A DNA stretch of 64,000 bases from Acanthamoeba sp. SK_2022b. Its lineage: Eukaryota; Discosea; Longamoebia; Acanthamoebidae. Below are positions 1-15,154 of this stretch, in pieces. The notes beneath the pieces are model-generated. The model worked only from the letters and a program-made list of their open reading frames with translations. It was not told where the DNA came from and searched no databases. The stretch covers positions 62,001 to 126,000 of the forward strand of contig JANDJZ010000013.1 in the NCBI GenBank assembly GCA_027943245.1, in the 5' to 3' direction. A program made the translations under genes and the position numbers. Each line of letters opens with the position of its first letter. Position 1 is the first letter of the stretch.

Positions 1-187
1 TACACCTCGTCACCCGTGGTCCACAATTCTGTCCTTTCCGCCGCCTTCCAGGTTTTGCCCCTCCGCCTCACAAGAGCCCGACCACCTTCACTCTTGGCCG
101 CTCTCTGCTAATTGGCCAACCTCCTCACCGATCGATCTCTCTCTCTCTCTCTCCCTCCCCCCCCCCGCCAATGTTTGGTCACGACAG

Positions 188-1841
188 GAAGCGCTGGAGG
201 CGGGGCAGGAGATCGAGCAGCTCATGTACTCGATGACGGTTCGGATCGAGCAGCTCGGGAAGGGTATCCCCTACTCGGGCCCCGAATCGATGGTGGTCCA
301 GCCGCCCTCGTTTCTGACGCAGAGCCCCGCCGAATCGCCGAGGTCGACGTCTTCCAATCCCTCTCCCCGCGCCTCCACGCTCGCCCTGCCGAGCGGGGGA
401 CCCTATACACTTGCGTCGCGCTCGTCGTCTTCGTCGTCGCTCGACTCAGTCATCAACGTGCCCGTGGTGGAGCCGCCACCCAAGTCGGAGGCGCAGAGCG
501 ATGCCCCGCTGTGGCATCCAACCACCGAGACCGACGTCGAGCTGCTTGGCAACGTCTCGACCACCCTTCGGGATCGCTTGGAGGAGCACCGACATTTCTA
601 CGACGCTCTGCACATGGTAGGCATTACCTGATGTCTTCCTCGCTACCCAATGACACGACTGACCACGTGATCGTTACCGGGGGGGGGCAGCAAATGATGC
701 TTCTGGAGTTGCGGCTGCTGCGCGAGGTGTACGTGACCGTGTTCCAGCTGTCCTACGAACTGCGCGAGCTGTTCAACATCAACGGACAGCACAACGAGGA
801 GAGCACGGGCGTTAACGTCTACCTCCTGCTCATGCAGCTCCTCAAAGTCTGCAAGCAGGAGCTCAAGCAGCTCGTCAACAAGATCGAGGATGCCAACTGG
901 TACGCGTCGATCACTTGCGCACGCACACAGGGACAATTTAACCGTGCCCCACTCACCCATCGCCCCTCCCCTCCGTCGGACAGGGCGCACTACGAAGAGG
1001 GAATTGCGGGGCTGGTGCGCAAGCGTTTGGACAGCAGGCGGCTGATCGACATCCCGCCGTTTGTTCTGCGGGAGCTCACTCACGACGCGCTCACCGTGCT
1101 CGTCGTCGCCAAATTCCTGGGGATCGTTCGCGTGGAGGTGCTCACCACCCCTCCCCTCTCCCACCTCTTCCCCACTAGCCCTTGCTCCTCCCCTTTGCTT
1201 ACCGTTCTTTCGGTGTCCTGCCCCCCCCCCAACTGCAGGAGAAGAAGCTGGAGCTGAGAACAGCAAAGAGCCGATTCGTGAACACGAAGAAGAACTTCCG
1301 GAGCCTGGAGACGATCGTCACCAACACGTGCCTCAAGCAGGACGAGAACGATCGCGCTCGAGAGAAGAGCAAGCACATCAGTCACCTCGACGAGAAGCTC
1401 AACAAGCAGCAGCAGCAGCAGCAGCCACACAAAGAACCGGCCAAGGCGTCCATGTTCCCGCCTTCATCTTCACACATCCAGCCGCAGCCGCAGCCCAAGC
1501 AGGCAGCGTCGCAGCCTCCACCACAACCGCAGCACGTCGCTCCAGTTGGTGCCGGCGTGCTGCCGCTGCTCGCCGAAACCACTACCACCACCACCGCGCA
1601 GAAGCAAAGGGACAGAGCTCTGTCGCTGGACGGGGGCAAGTCCAAGCAGAGCGCGACTGATACGGCCGGCAGCGACCGCGAGGACGGACCCGTGGCCCGA
1701 CTCGCCTACGACGGCCACGCGGCCAGCGGCCGGGAGAAGGCCAAGGAGGCCACGCCCTCCCCCTCCCCAACTACTAACGAAGCCAACGGCCACGGTGGTG
1801 GCATGCTCAGCGGCGTCATGCGCAAGGTGGGCATGGCCTAA
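188..1841 (+). CDS. hypothetical coiled-coil protein, 5' partial
   Basis: I do not recognise this family. Four exons join in phase: 188-616, 691-899, 984-1137 and 1239-1841, ending at a TAA. The first exon opens after an acceptor AG with no start codon, so the N terminus lies left of the window or before position 188. The visible protein has a short helical start, a Ser/Pro-rich stretch, then a helical core rich in Leu, Glu and Lys (from LLELRLLREVYVTVF to FVNTKKNFRSLETIV). A low-complexity tail follows with a short Gln run (about 1408-1425), Pro, Ala and Thr. No enzymatic motif is visible. The helical core suggests a scaffold or trafficking adaptor, but this is only inference. The gap 1842-2053 holds the 3' UTR and the promoter of the next gene. 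Confidence 0.7.
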
Positions 1842-2053
1842 AGCAATTTTCATGTTCATTTTGCGTCCTCCTGGAGCGTGACAACGTTGGAGAACGTATG
1901 TACATCTTGAACACATCTATTACCCACACACTGCAACCGTCGTGTTTTCTTTTTCTTTTTTTTTTATAGGTTGTTTCTTTTTTTCCCTTTGGCTCATATT
2001 AATTTGTAGCCCAACAGCGTTACTTTGAGGGAGGAAGAGAGAGAAAGAGGAAG

Positions 2054-5000
2054 ATGGAGTCAAGGCCTACCAACGGGAACCTGGTGGCCCAGCGACGCCG
2101 GCGGTTCGAAGATGTAGTTCTTACGCCGACGGAGGCACCTCGCTCTACCTTCTCCTCGCTCGGCCGCCAGAGCGTGCGTGCGGGTGGCGGCACCATCCGC
2201 GACAAGCAGGCCAGTGCCTCACGACCCACCATCCCCCCCGTGACCACAGTCCTGCGAAGCGAGGCTCCAACGGTCCGCCGGCCGGCAGCGGCTTTTGAGG
2301 TCGAGGTGTGCCACGAGTACTACTGCCGCGTGCTGACTGACTACGCGGCGCGGGCCGAGGGCGAGCTGTCGCTGCGGTGCGGGGACGTGCTGCAGGTGGC
2401 GCGTCTCGGTCCGGGCGACTGGTGCGAGGGCCATGTCCTCACGGGGAGCTGCCGGCGCGGGCGCTTCCCTCGCCGGTGCGTCGAACGGATTCCTAACCCC
2501 ACGTCACCGACCCGAAACCCTTCCACTTCCTCCTTCTCCTCCACTTCTCTGCCCTCGTCGTCGTCGCTCAAGCGAACGCCGCCGCCGCCGCCGCCGCCCT
2601 CCGAGCGCAAGGGCGTCCTCTTGTCGCATGCGCCAGCGCCAACGACGGGGTCCCCGCCTCCGTCGGGGCTTAGGACCCAATCGCTGTCGAGGCCGTTGCC
2701 GTCCCCGCCGCAGCGGCAGAGCGTGGTGACATCGGTGCTGGCCCAGTGTCAGCAGCTGGTGACCGGCTGCCTCGAGCTCAAGGAGGCTGCAGCGGCGGGC
2801 GAAGCCGCGAGGGCAGCCGAGTGGCAGAACAAGGGCGACGGGCTGTTGCGGGACGCCAACGAGCTTAAGAAGAAGGCGCAGGAGCTGAAGAAGCAGTCAG
2901 CGATCAACAAATACGGGACGGAGGAGCAGCTGAAGAAGGACATGCGTCTGTACCTCCAGCACAAGAAATCCCTCGCCAACTTCAATGACTTTACTGCAGG
3001 TTAACCTAGGCGCCCCGGCTGCTTTCGCTTTCGCTTATGCTTTTGCTAACCGAGTGCATGATGGTGCTCGCTCGCTTGTTTCTCCACCAGACTTGAAATC
3101 GCACGCGGAGAGCTCAGTCAAGGCCTCCATCGAGATTCTGGCCCGAGCGAGCCCGCCCAGCGCTAAAGAACTGGAAGGTGCGCCGCTTGGCAAACCTGAG
3201 CTTCTAGATGGCGTCGATGCCAACTTGTCGCCTCTCTTCGTTGAACAGACATGGACCGGTACTTTGCTTCTGTGGCGGAGTCGGTGAAGGAGCTGGTGAT
3301 GGCCGTGCAGTCGTGGAATCTCAACGTCAAGAACCAGCGCCAACTGGAGAAGAACAGCTCCACTGCGCTTTCCTATGGAAGTCTCTGCACGAATGCGCAC
3401 GCCATGGGTGTCCAGCTCACGGGTAACGCACACGCGCCACAATCATCCTCATGAAAGACGATGATCTTACGTTTGGTGGCTTGTTCCAACAGGTCTGGCG
3501 CGTGATGGCGACAAGCAGCAGTTTATTAAGACGGCCAAGGACATGCTCAACACCCTCGACAGCATCAGCGAGTACTCGGCAACCGCAGGTCTAGTGCACG
3601 TATGTGCCTGCTCCCTACCGCTTGCGTTCGTGCATGCGTGCAGCCTGATCCTTGTCGGACAAACAACTGCTTTTCACATCGTCTTCGTTCTTTTAACTCC
3701 GATTACGGTTTCTATCACAGGAGGGGGTGACACTCAAGCGTCTCTCGCATCAACTCCTATCAGTCACACAGACCGACATCGGCAAGAAAGACTCGGCCAC
3801 GACCGAGCAGATCAACAAGATGCAGGAGCTGATCGACTCTAGTATCCTGGTGTTTGTGGACTCCCTCTCCGCGGCGCTCAACTCGAGCTCGGCCTCGTCC
3901 TCCGACCTTAGCCCACAGTGGGCCCAGCGGAGCGGCCCTGTCTCCGCACGTGGCTCTGAAACCGCCATCACGCGCGACCGCTCGTTCTCGTCTCCGCCGA
4001 CCCTGGCTGAGAGCTCGGGCGCAGAGCGCGAGAAGCAGGAGAAGATGCGCATCAACGTGCTCAACGAAATCCTTTCTACCGAGACCATGTACTTTACTCA
4101 GCTCAAGCTGGTCCTTGTCGACGTACGTGTCCGCCGCTTCGCTTTTCTCCTTCATCCTTGCCAAAACCAAACGAGGCCGCAACGTATCTCTCTCCTTCCT
4201 GAAACCTGGCGTGGGTACTGTTACAGTTCGTCGAGCCGCTGAAGAAGAGCAAGTGGGGTCAAGACCTGCTCGATTCCGACCATACGCTGGCCAAGCAGTT
4301 CGAGAGCCTGGCCAACCTGGTTGGTCTGTCCAAGGAATTCCTGCACGTCACACCCCCTGCCCAGGCAACTGGTTTGCTGGTGGTTAGTGTCCCGGATGTT
4401 TTATCAATTGCTGACGCCAATCGCAGGGCTGATCTCAATGCACGCATGGCTCAATGGTCTGCCGACGCGCAGTTTCAGAAAGTGGGCGACCTCTTTCGAC
4501 GGATCCTTCCCAAGATGAAGCAGGTTAGGAACGATGCATGACTTTTTTTTTGTGGCGGTGGGGGATATGCGCAGCTTGTGATGCTTATCTTCGCAGGAGT
4601 ACCAACGCTACATCACTGACTACGACATGATGCGGGAGCGTATCAAGCAACTGCGCGCCCAAAACTCCGAGTTCGCGGTACTCCTCCTTTGCCCTCCTGG
4701 GAGAGCACTGCACGCGACCTCACTGCTTACCGTGCATCCGTATGTGACCAGGCTCACTTGCAAGCGTTCTGCGCTGCTACGGGCACGACCGACATGGGGT
4801 TCTACCTCATCTTGCCCATACAGCGCATCCCACGATACGAGGTGATGTGAGTCGTTTGGGTCTAGAAGGATAGCCTAGTGTGTAATGGCTGAAGGTGAAG
4901 TGGTTTCTTGGTGTGCAGATGCTGATATCAACGCTTAACAAGCACACGCCATCGACGCACGCGGACTCACGAGAGCTCGTGGCCACGCTGGAGAAGATCA

Positions 5001-5755
5001 AGGAGTTGCTAACCTTCCTCGACGAGACTAAGCGCCGGGAGGATAACAAGCGCAAGATTCAGCACGTGCTCTCTCACCTCTCCACGCCCAAGCACAAGCT
5101 GCCGAGGGTACACTACACCGATACCACCAAGACATGTACTGTAGGTTTGGCTAACATTCGCGTGTGGGTGGTGGCGGTGGGCGGTGGCGGTGAAGATATT
5201 GGACGAGGAGAATATGAAGAATAGGGTCTTCTTGCGGGAGGGCCTGTTGTACGATACCTACGGCAAGAAGCGAAAGGAGAGCTACGTGTTCATGTTCGAC
5301 GAGTTCCTGATCAAGACCTCGCTCAAAAGCACTCACAGGCTCACCACCAACTTCACCCGGCTGGGCCTCAGCCAGAAGCCCACCGAGCATAAGCCGCCCC
5401 AGTACGTCTATAAGGACATCATTCCCTTCTCCAAGGTCTTCCTCTCCTCGCCTTCCCTTGAAGAAGGTAACCTCCCCTGCGATGCCATTGCCACCCTATG
5501 GTCCATAGAGTGGCCTGATACGTCGTCTCACGTGTGTCGTGTCTGTACGCAGAGGGGGAGGAGGGGCTGAATGTGACATTCAAGCTCATCGAACGCAACC
5601 CCGCGCCGGACACGCCGCCCTGCGTGCAGACGTTCACCTGCTCGTCTGAAAACGAACGTAAGTCGTGGATGAAGGACATCAGCGAGGCCATCAACCTCAG
5701 CGCGTTCATGGTGCAGGTCCACTCCACCTCCATGATCGTGTGCACACGAAAATGA
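2054..5755 (+). CDS. Rho guanine nucleotide exchange factor (SH3-DH-PH)
   Basis: Eleven exons keep phase throughout: 2054-2999, 3091-3177, 3249-3422, 3493-3599, 3721-4122, 4227-4523, 4597-4677, 4752-4841, 4919-5107, 5196-5466 and 5553-5755, giving about 948 residues. A divergent SH3-like module lies near residues 80-140 (LTDYAARAEGELSLRCGD). A Pro/Ser linker and helical region follow, then a DH domain that starts at NEILSTETMYFTQLK and contains the hallmark LILPIQRIPRYEML in its last long helices. A PH domain follows, with REGLLYDTYGKKRKESYVFMF as strands and KSWMKDISEAI as the closing helix. DH-PH proteins load GTP on Rho/Rac GTPases at the membrane and drive actin remodelling. The acceptor before 5196 is purine-rich and is the least certain junction. 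The start is the first ATG after an in-frame upstream region without coding character. Confidence 0.88.
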
Positions 5756-5876
5756 AACCTCCGCTTTTGTCAGTTTAAGTGTGCATTCGAGTAAATATTT
5801 CAGAAACGTTTGGCGCCAACAAGACGAACGGTAGTTGGGCGTAAAAAAGCTGTTCTCTGGCGCGTTGGCACACAAG

Positions 5877-7010
5877 ATGAAGAGGAGGCGCGACGAGGAG
5901 ACCGAAGCGACAAGCACGTCGCCTGCCATCGTGCTAGATGAGCAGCAAAATAAGAAACGGCTCAGGTCGGAGGTGGAAGAAACGATTAGTCGACCAGCCA
6001 ATTCCCAGCTGGGAATGCATTCGAAGGTCCCTTTCGACCTGGCAGCTGACGCTGTGACCAGCGAGGGCGCGCTAACCACCTGGCGGCTCTCCGGAACTCG
6101 CCACAAAGGTTGGGGTTTGTTATCTATTTTCTCTCAATTAGACATGTGCTGATTAAATCACTACCACTCCTCCTCGCCTCGTACTCCCGTGCACTTCCTA
6201 GATGATGGCGTCTGGCCTGCTATGCCTACTCCGTTTGTTTGACCTCCACATGATTAACATCGTATTATTCGTGGCACAGGACGCTACTCAGTGCTCGTAT
6301 TCTATCCCCTGGACTTCACGTTCGTGTGCCCCACCGAGCTCATTGGCTTCAGCGACCGGCTTGGCGACTTTGACGCGGTGCTCTCCCTCTCTGCGCTGCC
6401 TTCTCGACCAAGACGCGCGTGCCTTACTGTCGTGGCCCCTCGTAGATCAAGTGCGACGTGGTGGGCGTGTCGGTGGATTCCAAGTTCACGCACCTCGCGT
6501 GGCTGCGCACGGCCCGTAACGCAGGCGGCCTCGCGGCCGTGGGCGATCAGCAAAAGCCATTTGCCCTCACGCTCGTCAGCGATCTCACCCACGCCCTCTC
6601 CAAGAGCTTTGGCGTCTTTGACGAGGTGGGTGTGCACCGCTTGAAGCCAGAAGCCTCCCTCTAATGTGTTGTCTTCCTCGCGCAGGAGTGTGGCCACTCC
6701 CGGCGCGCGGTGGTCATCGTATCGGACACCGGTGTGGTGCGGGAGGTGCTGATCAACGACGATGCCGTCGGGCGAAACGTGGGCGAGGTGCTGCGGCTGG
6801 TCCAGGCCCTCCAGTACGCCGACGCGCACGACGGCGAGGCTTGTCCGGTCAACTGGGCGCCCGGTACTCCTCACTCCTCCATCTTCCAGCTTGCCCTGCT
6901 CATTCATCCCCCCCCCTCCGATAGGCAACGTGGCCATCAAGGCCGACCCGGTCGGGAGCAGAGAGTACTTCAGTGCGGACATGGAGGTCGCCCTCCATCA
7001 TCACGAATAA
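5877..7010 (+). CDS. typical 2-Cys peroxiredoxin with basic N-terminal extension
   Basis: Five exons, 5877-6108, 6280-6377, 6446-6625, 6686-6863 and 6925-7010, encode 257 residues. Peroxiredoxins reduce hydrogen peroxide and alkyl peroxides using a peroxidatic cysteine. Here that Cys is residue 94 in [15 protein letters not shown], and the resolving Cys is residue 223 in [11 protein letters not shown], which places the protein in the 2-Cys class. The peroxidatic Cys usually sits near residue 50. The extra forty or so residues hold two basic clusters (KRRRDEE and NKKRLR) that resemble nuclear localisation signals rather than a mitochondrial presequence. The C-terminal YF motif typical of peroxide-sensitive forms is not seen; the end is EVALHHHE. 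An upstream TTG in frame was rejected in favour of the ATG at 5877. Confidence 0.9.
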
Positions 7011-7174
7011 AGCGGCTTACACACACACACGCCGATGGTCCTTTGGACTGTTTCGTGAGGAATGGTGACGTGTATTTTATTCACGTTGCCTCTCTCGCTC
7101 CAGGACCTTTATGGCTCCAGTTATCTTGGCGGCCAATGTAGATCCGGAGGGGTGGGCCACTCCTTACAAACACT

Positions 7175-7476
7175 TTACTTGGAGGAGGTGGTCTTCTTGC
7201 TGGGCCACAGGCTGCGGACGAGGGCGAGCACGGCACCGAACACGATGGTGTGGGCCACTATCGCTCGGGTCGAGGTTTGGCCTGGCGCAGGTCGGTTTTG
7301 GTTTAGAGCAGCAGAGAAGCAACGTGAGGAGGAGGAGGAGGGGTACCGGAGAGCCAAAGTCCGCGTGACTCAGCCGGGAGGGTGAGGAGGAGACCAGGAG
7401 AGAGGATGCCGAAAAGGAGGGTAGGCACCACGAGGTTGCGGTTAAAGATGGGTTCCTCCGAGTCGTCGTAGTTCAT
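7175..7476 (-). CDS. small DUF3339-like two-helix membrane protein
   Basis: Two exons on the minus strand, 7347-7476 and 7175-7281, join in phase to give 78 residues. The first exon carries VVPTLLFGILSPGLLLTLP. The second carries SGQTSTRAIVAHTIVFGAVL, followed by a basic tail (WPSKKTTSSK). From memory this pattern, a hydrophobic helix ending in LSPGLL.LP, a short loop ending QTS, then IVVHTI..F, matches DUF3339, a family of about 70 residues best known from land plants. No biochemical role is established for it. The protein should span a membrane twice, with a short loop between. The splice restores the loop motif exactly, which supports the model although the whole gene is only 302 bases. 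The gap 7011-7174 is the shared 3' side with the peroxiredoxin gene. Confidence 0.72.
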
Positions 7477-7882
7477 CTATTACCACAGCGGTGGTGAGTG
7501 CGAGGCCAAGATTCAAAGGGAGGGGCAGTGTATACACACCTTGATGTTGGTGAGTGTGATGTGTTGGTTTGGGAAAAGAAGAACAAAGCAAGACGGGGCC
7601 CTTGCAGGTGCACCCGCGCACTGACAGCATCCGCTGGCGTGGGCCGCATCTCTTCTGCTTCCTACGGCATTCAGGCGAAATTCAACCGAACGCAGCCGGG
7701 AGGGCCAACGATCAGCTGCTGCGGGATCCAGCTGTTTTGGTGCCCAGCAGGCCACGCATCCGTGGGGCAAAGCTGCCATAGCGCAAGCCAAGACACAAGC
7801 CTGGAGTGCGAGTCCACTCTTTGCTGATGCAAGATATTTACAGTGGTCCCCGTGCTCTCCCTCTCAATCTCTCGGCCATTGC
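7477..7882. other. intergenic, probable promoter of the DUF3339-like gene
   Basis: About 400 bases between two minus-strand genes. Open frames here are short and lack consistent coding character. I see no repeat, RNA gene or clear motif. Confidence 0.5.
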
Positions 7883-9732
7883 TCATTCCTGACCAGCCCC
7901 CTCGCTCGCTTGCGTCATCTGCCACGAAGGACGGGTGAGGTGGAGGGGGAGGAGCGAGGAGTTGAGGGCCACAAACGCGCATGGCAGGTGAGAGGAGAGA
8001 GCGGGAGCGCGTACCGACGCCAGGCTCTTGTTGGCTGCCGCAAAGAGCTCCATACACCGCTGCAGTCTCTTCTTGGCGTTACCACCTTCGCTGTTCTGGT
8101 GAATAGGCGTGAGCTCCTTCGCCTGCTCGCCGGAAGTTTCAGGCGCGTCCGGAGCTAGCGCCTTCTCCGTGTCACCGCTTCCGGGCTCGGCATCGCCCTG
8201 GCCCTCCTTGGCCTTCTGCTGGTCCTCCTCTGTCACGGCAGGTCGGTTGTTGACTCCATCCTCCTCCGGCGTCGCTGTCACCTTCACGGTCACCGCTGCC
8301 ACCTCGGCCCGCTCTCGGGCAGCCTTCTGATGGGCTACGAGCACGCGTGCCGCGTCGAGGGACGTTCGGGAGAGCAGGCACAGCACCTCGGCCGTCGTCT
8401 GGGTCTCGTCCGCCGGCGAGCCCATGCTCTGGCCGTTCTTCACCGCCCGCAGCTCGTACAGGATGCTGTTGATGCAGTCCACATACACTCGGTAGTGCTG
8501 CAATGCCATTGCGATTACGCAAGCAACGGTGAGCTATCAGCAAACAACACAAAACAAAATAGCAAGTGATTGTCTTAAATGGGGGGGGGAACTCTGCATC
8601 TATGAAGGGGAAGGAGAGTGGACGTACGTCGTCGTGTTGGGGTGCGACAATCTTCTCCAGAGCATCCAAGCTGCGGTCGTACCTCTCCCGCATCTCCCTC
8701 TCCCGGCCGCTCTTGGGGTCGTGCTGGGTGAGCGTCGTCCATGGCACGATCTTATTTGTCGACTCCTCGCCTTCGCTCCCTCCACTGCTGAGTGCCACGG
8801 AGGCCGTCGCCGCTCGTCCGCGCGGTGAGCAGGTGGGGCTGGGCCGCGGGGAGGGCTGGCCCTCTCGGTGGAGCGGGATGCCGGGGAAGGGCGACTCGCT
8901 CGCGGAGCCGCCCAACGCCAGGCGCTTGATAGAGGTAGCCGTCGACCCCGACCGGAAGAAGATGCGGCTGCTGGACCGCTTCTCAAAGCTGGGCTTCCCC
9001 TCGCCGCTGAGTGTGCTGGAAGCGCTGCTGCCACTGCTCGTGGCGCCGTAGGTGTTGGTAGCCGCGTCCCTCTCGCTCACCTTGTCCTTGGTGTGCTGCT
9101 GGCTCTCGCCGTCTGACTTGCCCTTGCCCTGCTTTGCGTCCCAGCGTCGCTGCAGCATGCGTTCGATCATCTCCGCACTGGCGGTCGGGGACGACTCGGG
9201 GTCTAGCGGCGGCTCATCGCTGTAACAGAGGCGGTCATAGGGACCACGTGAGCATCCAGGATCAGGAGGGGAGTGTAGGTGATGGATACCTCACGAGCTT
9301 CTGCAAGAGCTCCCAGTCGGTAACGATCTGTGTGATGTCGCCCGCAGACGCTGTGGAAGCACCGTACCCGTGGAGTAAAAGGTGTGAGCGGGGTGGGGCC
9401 TCCACTACGACCTGGCCAGGGGAAGGCAAGATAACGCACCTATCTGGGTATCGGTGGCAGCGATGATAACTCGGTAGCTCCAGCTCACGTCACCTGAGGA
9501 CCACCACGATTTGCCCACTGCATTTGGGGGGGGGGTTAAAAATGTATTAAAATCAGAAAAATCCTCTTCCTGAGCAAGATGTAATACCAATTTTGCATTC
9601 TTGGAGGGCTAGATGTGTGTCCTGCTTGATGGTGACCCATTGCAGCTTGCTCCCCGCAACGACCGTCGGTTGACACAGCGGCATCTTTTCAATGATCTTC
9701 TGCTGCTCCCGAAAAGATGTTTGTTTGTGTGG
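7883..9732 (-). CDS. hypothetical protein, 5' end unresolved
   Basis: I do not recognise this protein. Six minus-strand exons agree in phase: 9588-9732, 9440-9517, 9290-9350, 8628-9219, 8015-8497 and 7883-7918, the last coding only 11 residues plus a TGA stop. The N-terminal part looks globular (KSWWSSGDVSWSYRVIIAAT, then DITQIVTDWELLQKLV). A Ser-rich linker follows, then a helical C-terminal part with HYRVYVDCINSILYELRAV and KKRLQRCMELFAAANKSLA. The first listed exon begins at an acceptor in phase 0, so one or more 5' exons lie upstream. A candidate ATG frame runs down from 10213 and ends at a strong GTGAGT donor, but I could not join it with confidence. Function is unknown. Confidence 0.62.
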
Positions 9733-10442
9733 CTGCAAGAAGGAAAGTTTAACTTCTCCTTGGCGCGATGGCGATATCGAATGGGTGATGAAGCTGCTGG
9801 GGGGGAGTGTTTGGACCCAACACGCTCTTGGTGTGCCGTGTGAGCGCTGGTTCGCGTCTTCTCAACGGAAATTTCGGGTTCTGCAGTTGTGCGTGGGAGG
9901 GCGCCAACCACTTCCGCTCGTGGTTGGTTGTGGTCTCCCAGATCCCCCCACTGTTGGCGCCCAAATAGCACATACTTGACCACCCACCAATCAAAGGAAA
10001 AGGCTCTTGCCTGTTTCACTCGTGGGGTAACTCACCCGATTGCCTCTTGGTCTCTTGAAGAGACGCGCAGAAAAGGCGACTTTCTGTTCGCCGTGAGCCT
10101 CTTTCACAAAGCTTTACGTCTACCCTTCCCCGCTGCTTCCCCAGTGCGCAAGACCGCCAGTCAGGGAGGCACCGATGCCGGATGGTGATGTTTTGTAATG
10201 GGTTGAGTTGCATTGCATGGCCCTAGCGGCCTATGCCACCAAGGGGAAAGGAGAGCAAAAAAGCTCCGCTTGCTGGGGCGGCGAAAGGGAAATGGTGGCG
10301 GACAATTCCTCCATTCCACACAACCTTAGACCAACAAGACGCCTTTGTGTTGCGGCTATATTGTTCTCTCTTGCCGGTAGCTGTACTGCTCAGTTGGGGG
10401 GGGGTACGCGTGAGAGAGTACACATCGGGAAGACACGCCATC
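9733..10442. other. unresolved 5' region and divergent promoter
   Basis: This stretch should hold the missing 5' exon or exons of the minus-strand gene (candidate frame between about 10036 and 10213) and the promoter of the plus-strand SAM-LIM-Costars gene. No other feature is visible. Confidence 0.4.
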
Positions 10443-14814
<4,372 letters not shown>

Positions 14815-15154
14815 TGTGCCACGGAGGCTCGCCGGCCTTGGGCAAGGCCTATTTATTTTCTGATGTTTTCGGCACACAACAAGTGGGCAAGGGCCTGTTT
14901 ATCTTCTGACTGTTGTGTGCACCACACGAATACTAAGGTTGGCGGTGGGAGCGAAGGCAAGGCAAGCCACCGTGGCTTATTATACCAACGCGTGGCCACG
15001 CTGCCCGCCGGCAGAGACTCTACGCTCGGTGCTCAAGGACAGCGGTGGATACCGTTGCGCGTTCCATGGCATGAAATGTGCTGTTTTGCAGCGCGATGCC
15101 GCAACTCCGACGCACAAACAAAAGACCTAGATTTTACAACAAATCCTTGGCGAG
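14815..15154. other. intergenic 3' UTR and promoter
   Basis: Between two plus-strand genes. It contains a short diverged tandem duplication (14838-14928) just after the stop codon and otherwise nothing I can assign. Confidence 0.5.
14838..14928 (+). repeat. diverged tandem duplication of about 45 bases
   Basis: Two adjacent copies share a GGGCAAG..CCT.TTTAT.TTCTGA core, at 14840-14863 and 14885-14909. They sit in the probable 3' UTR of the SAM-LIM-Costars gene. Confidence 0.55.

Noticed and set aside
1408..1425. CAG run as a notable repeat
   Set aside because: Only about six Gln codons, ordinary for a low-complexity linker.
4383..4426. Possible intron inside the DH domain of the RhoGEF
   Set aside because: The frame is open straight through this stretch, and removing it breaks the phase with the next segment.
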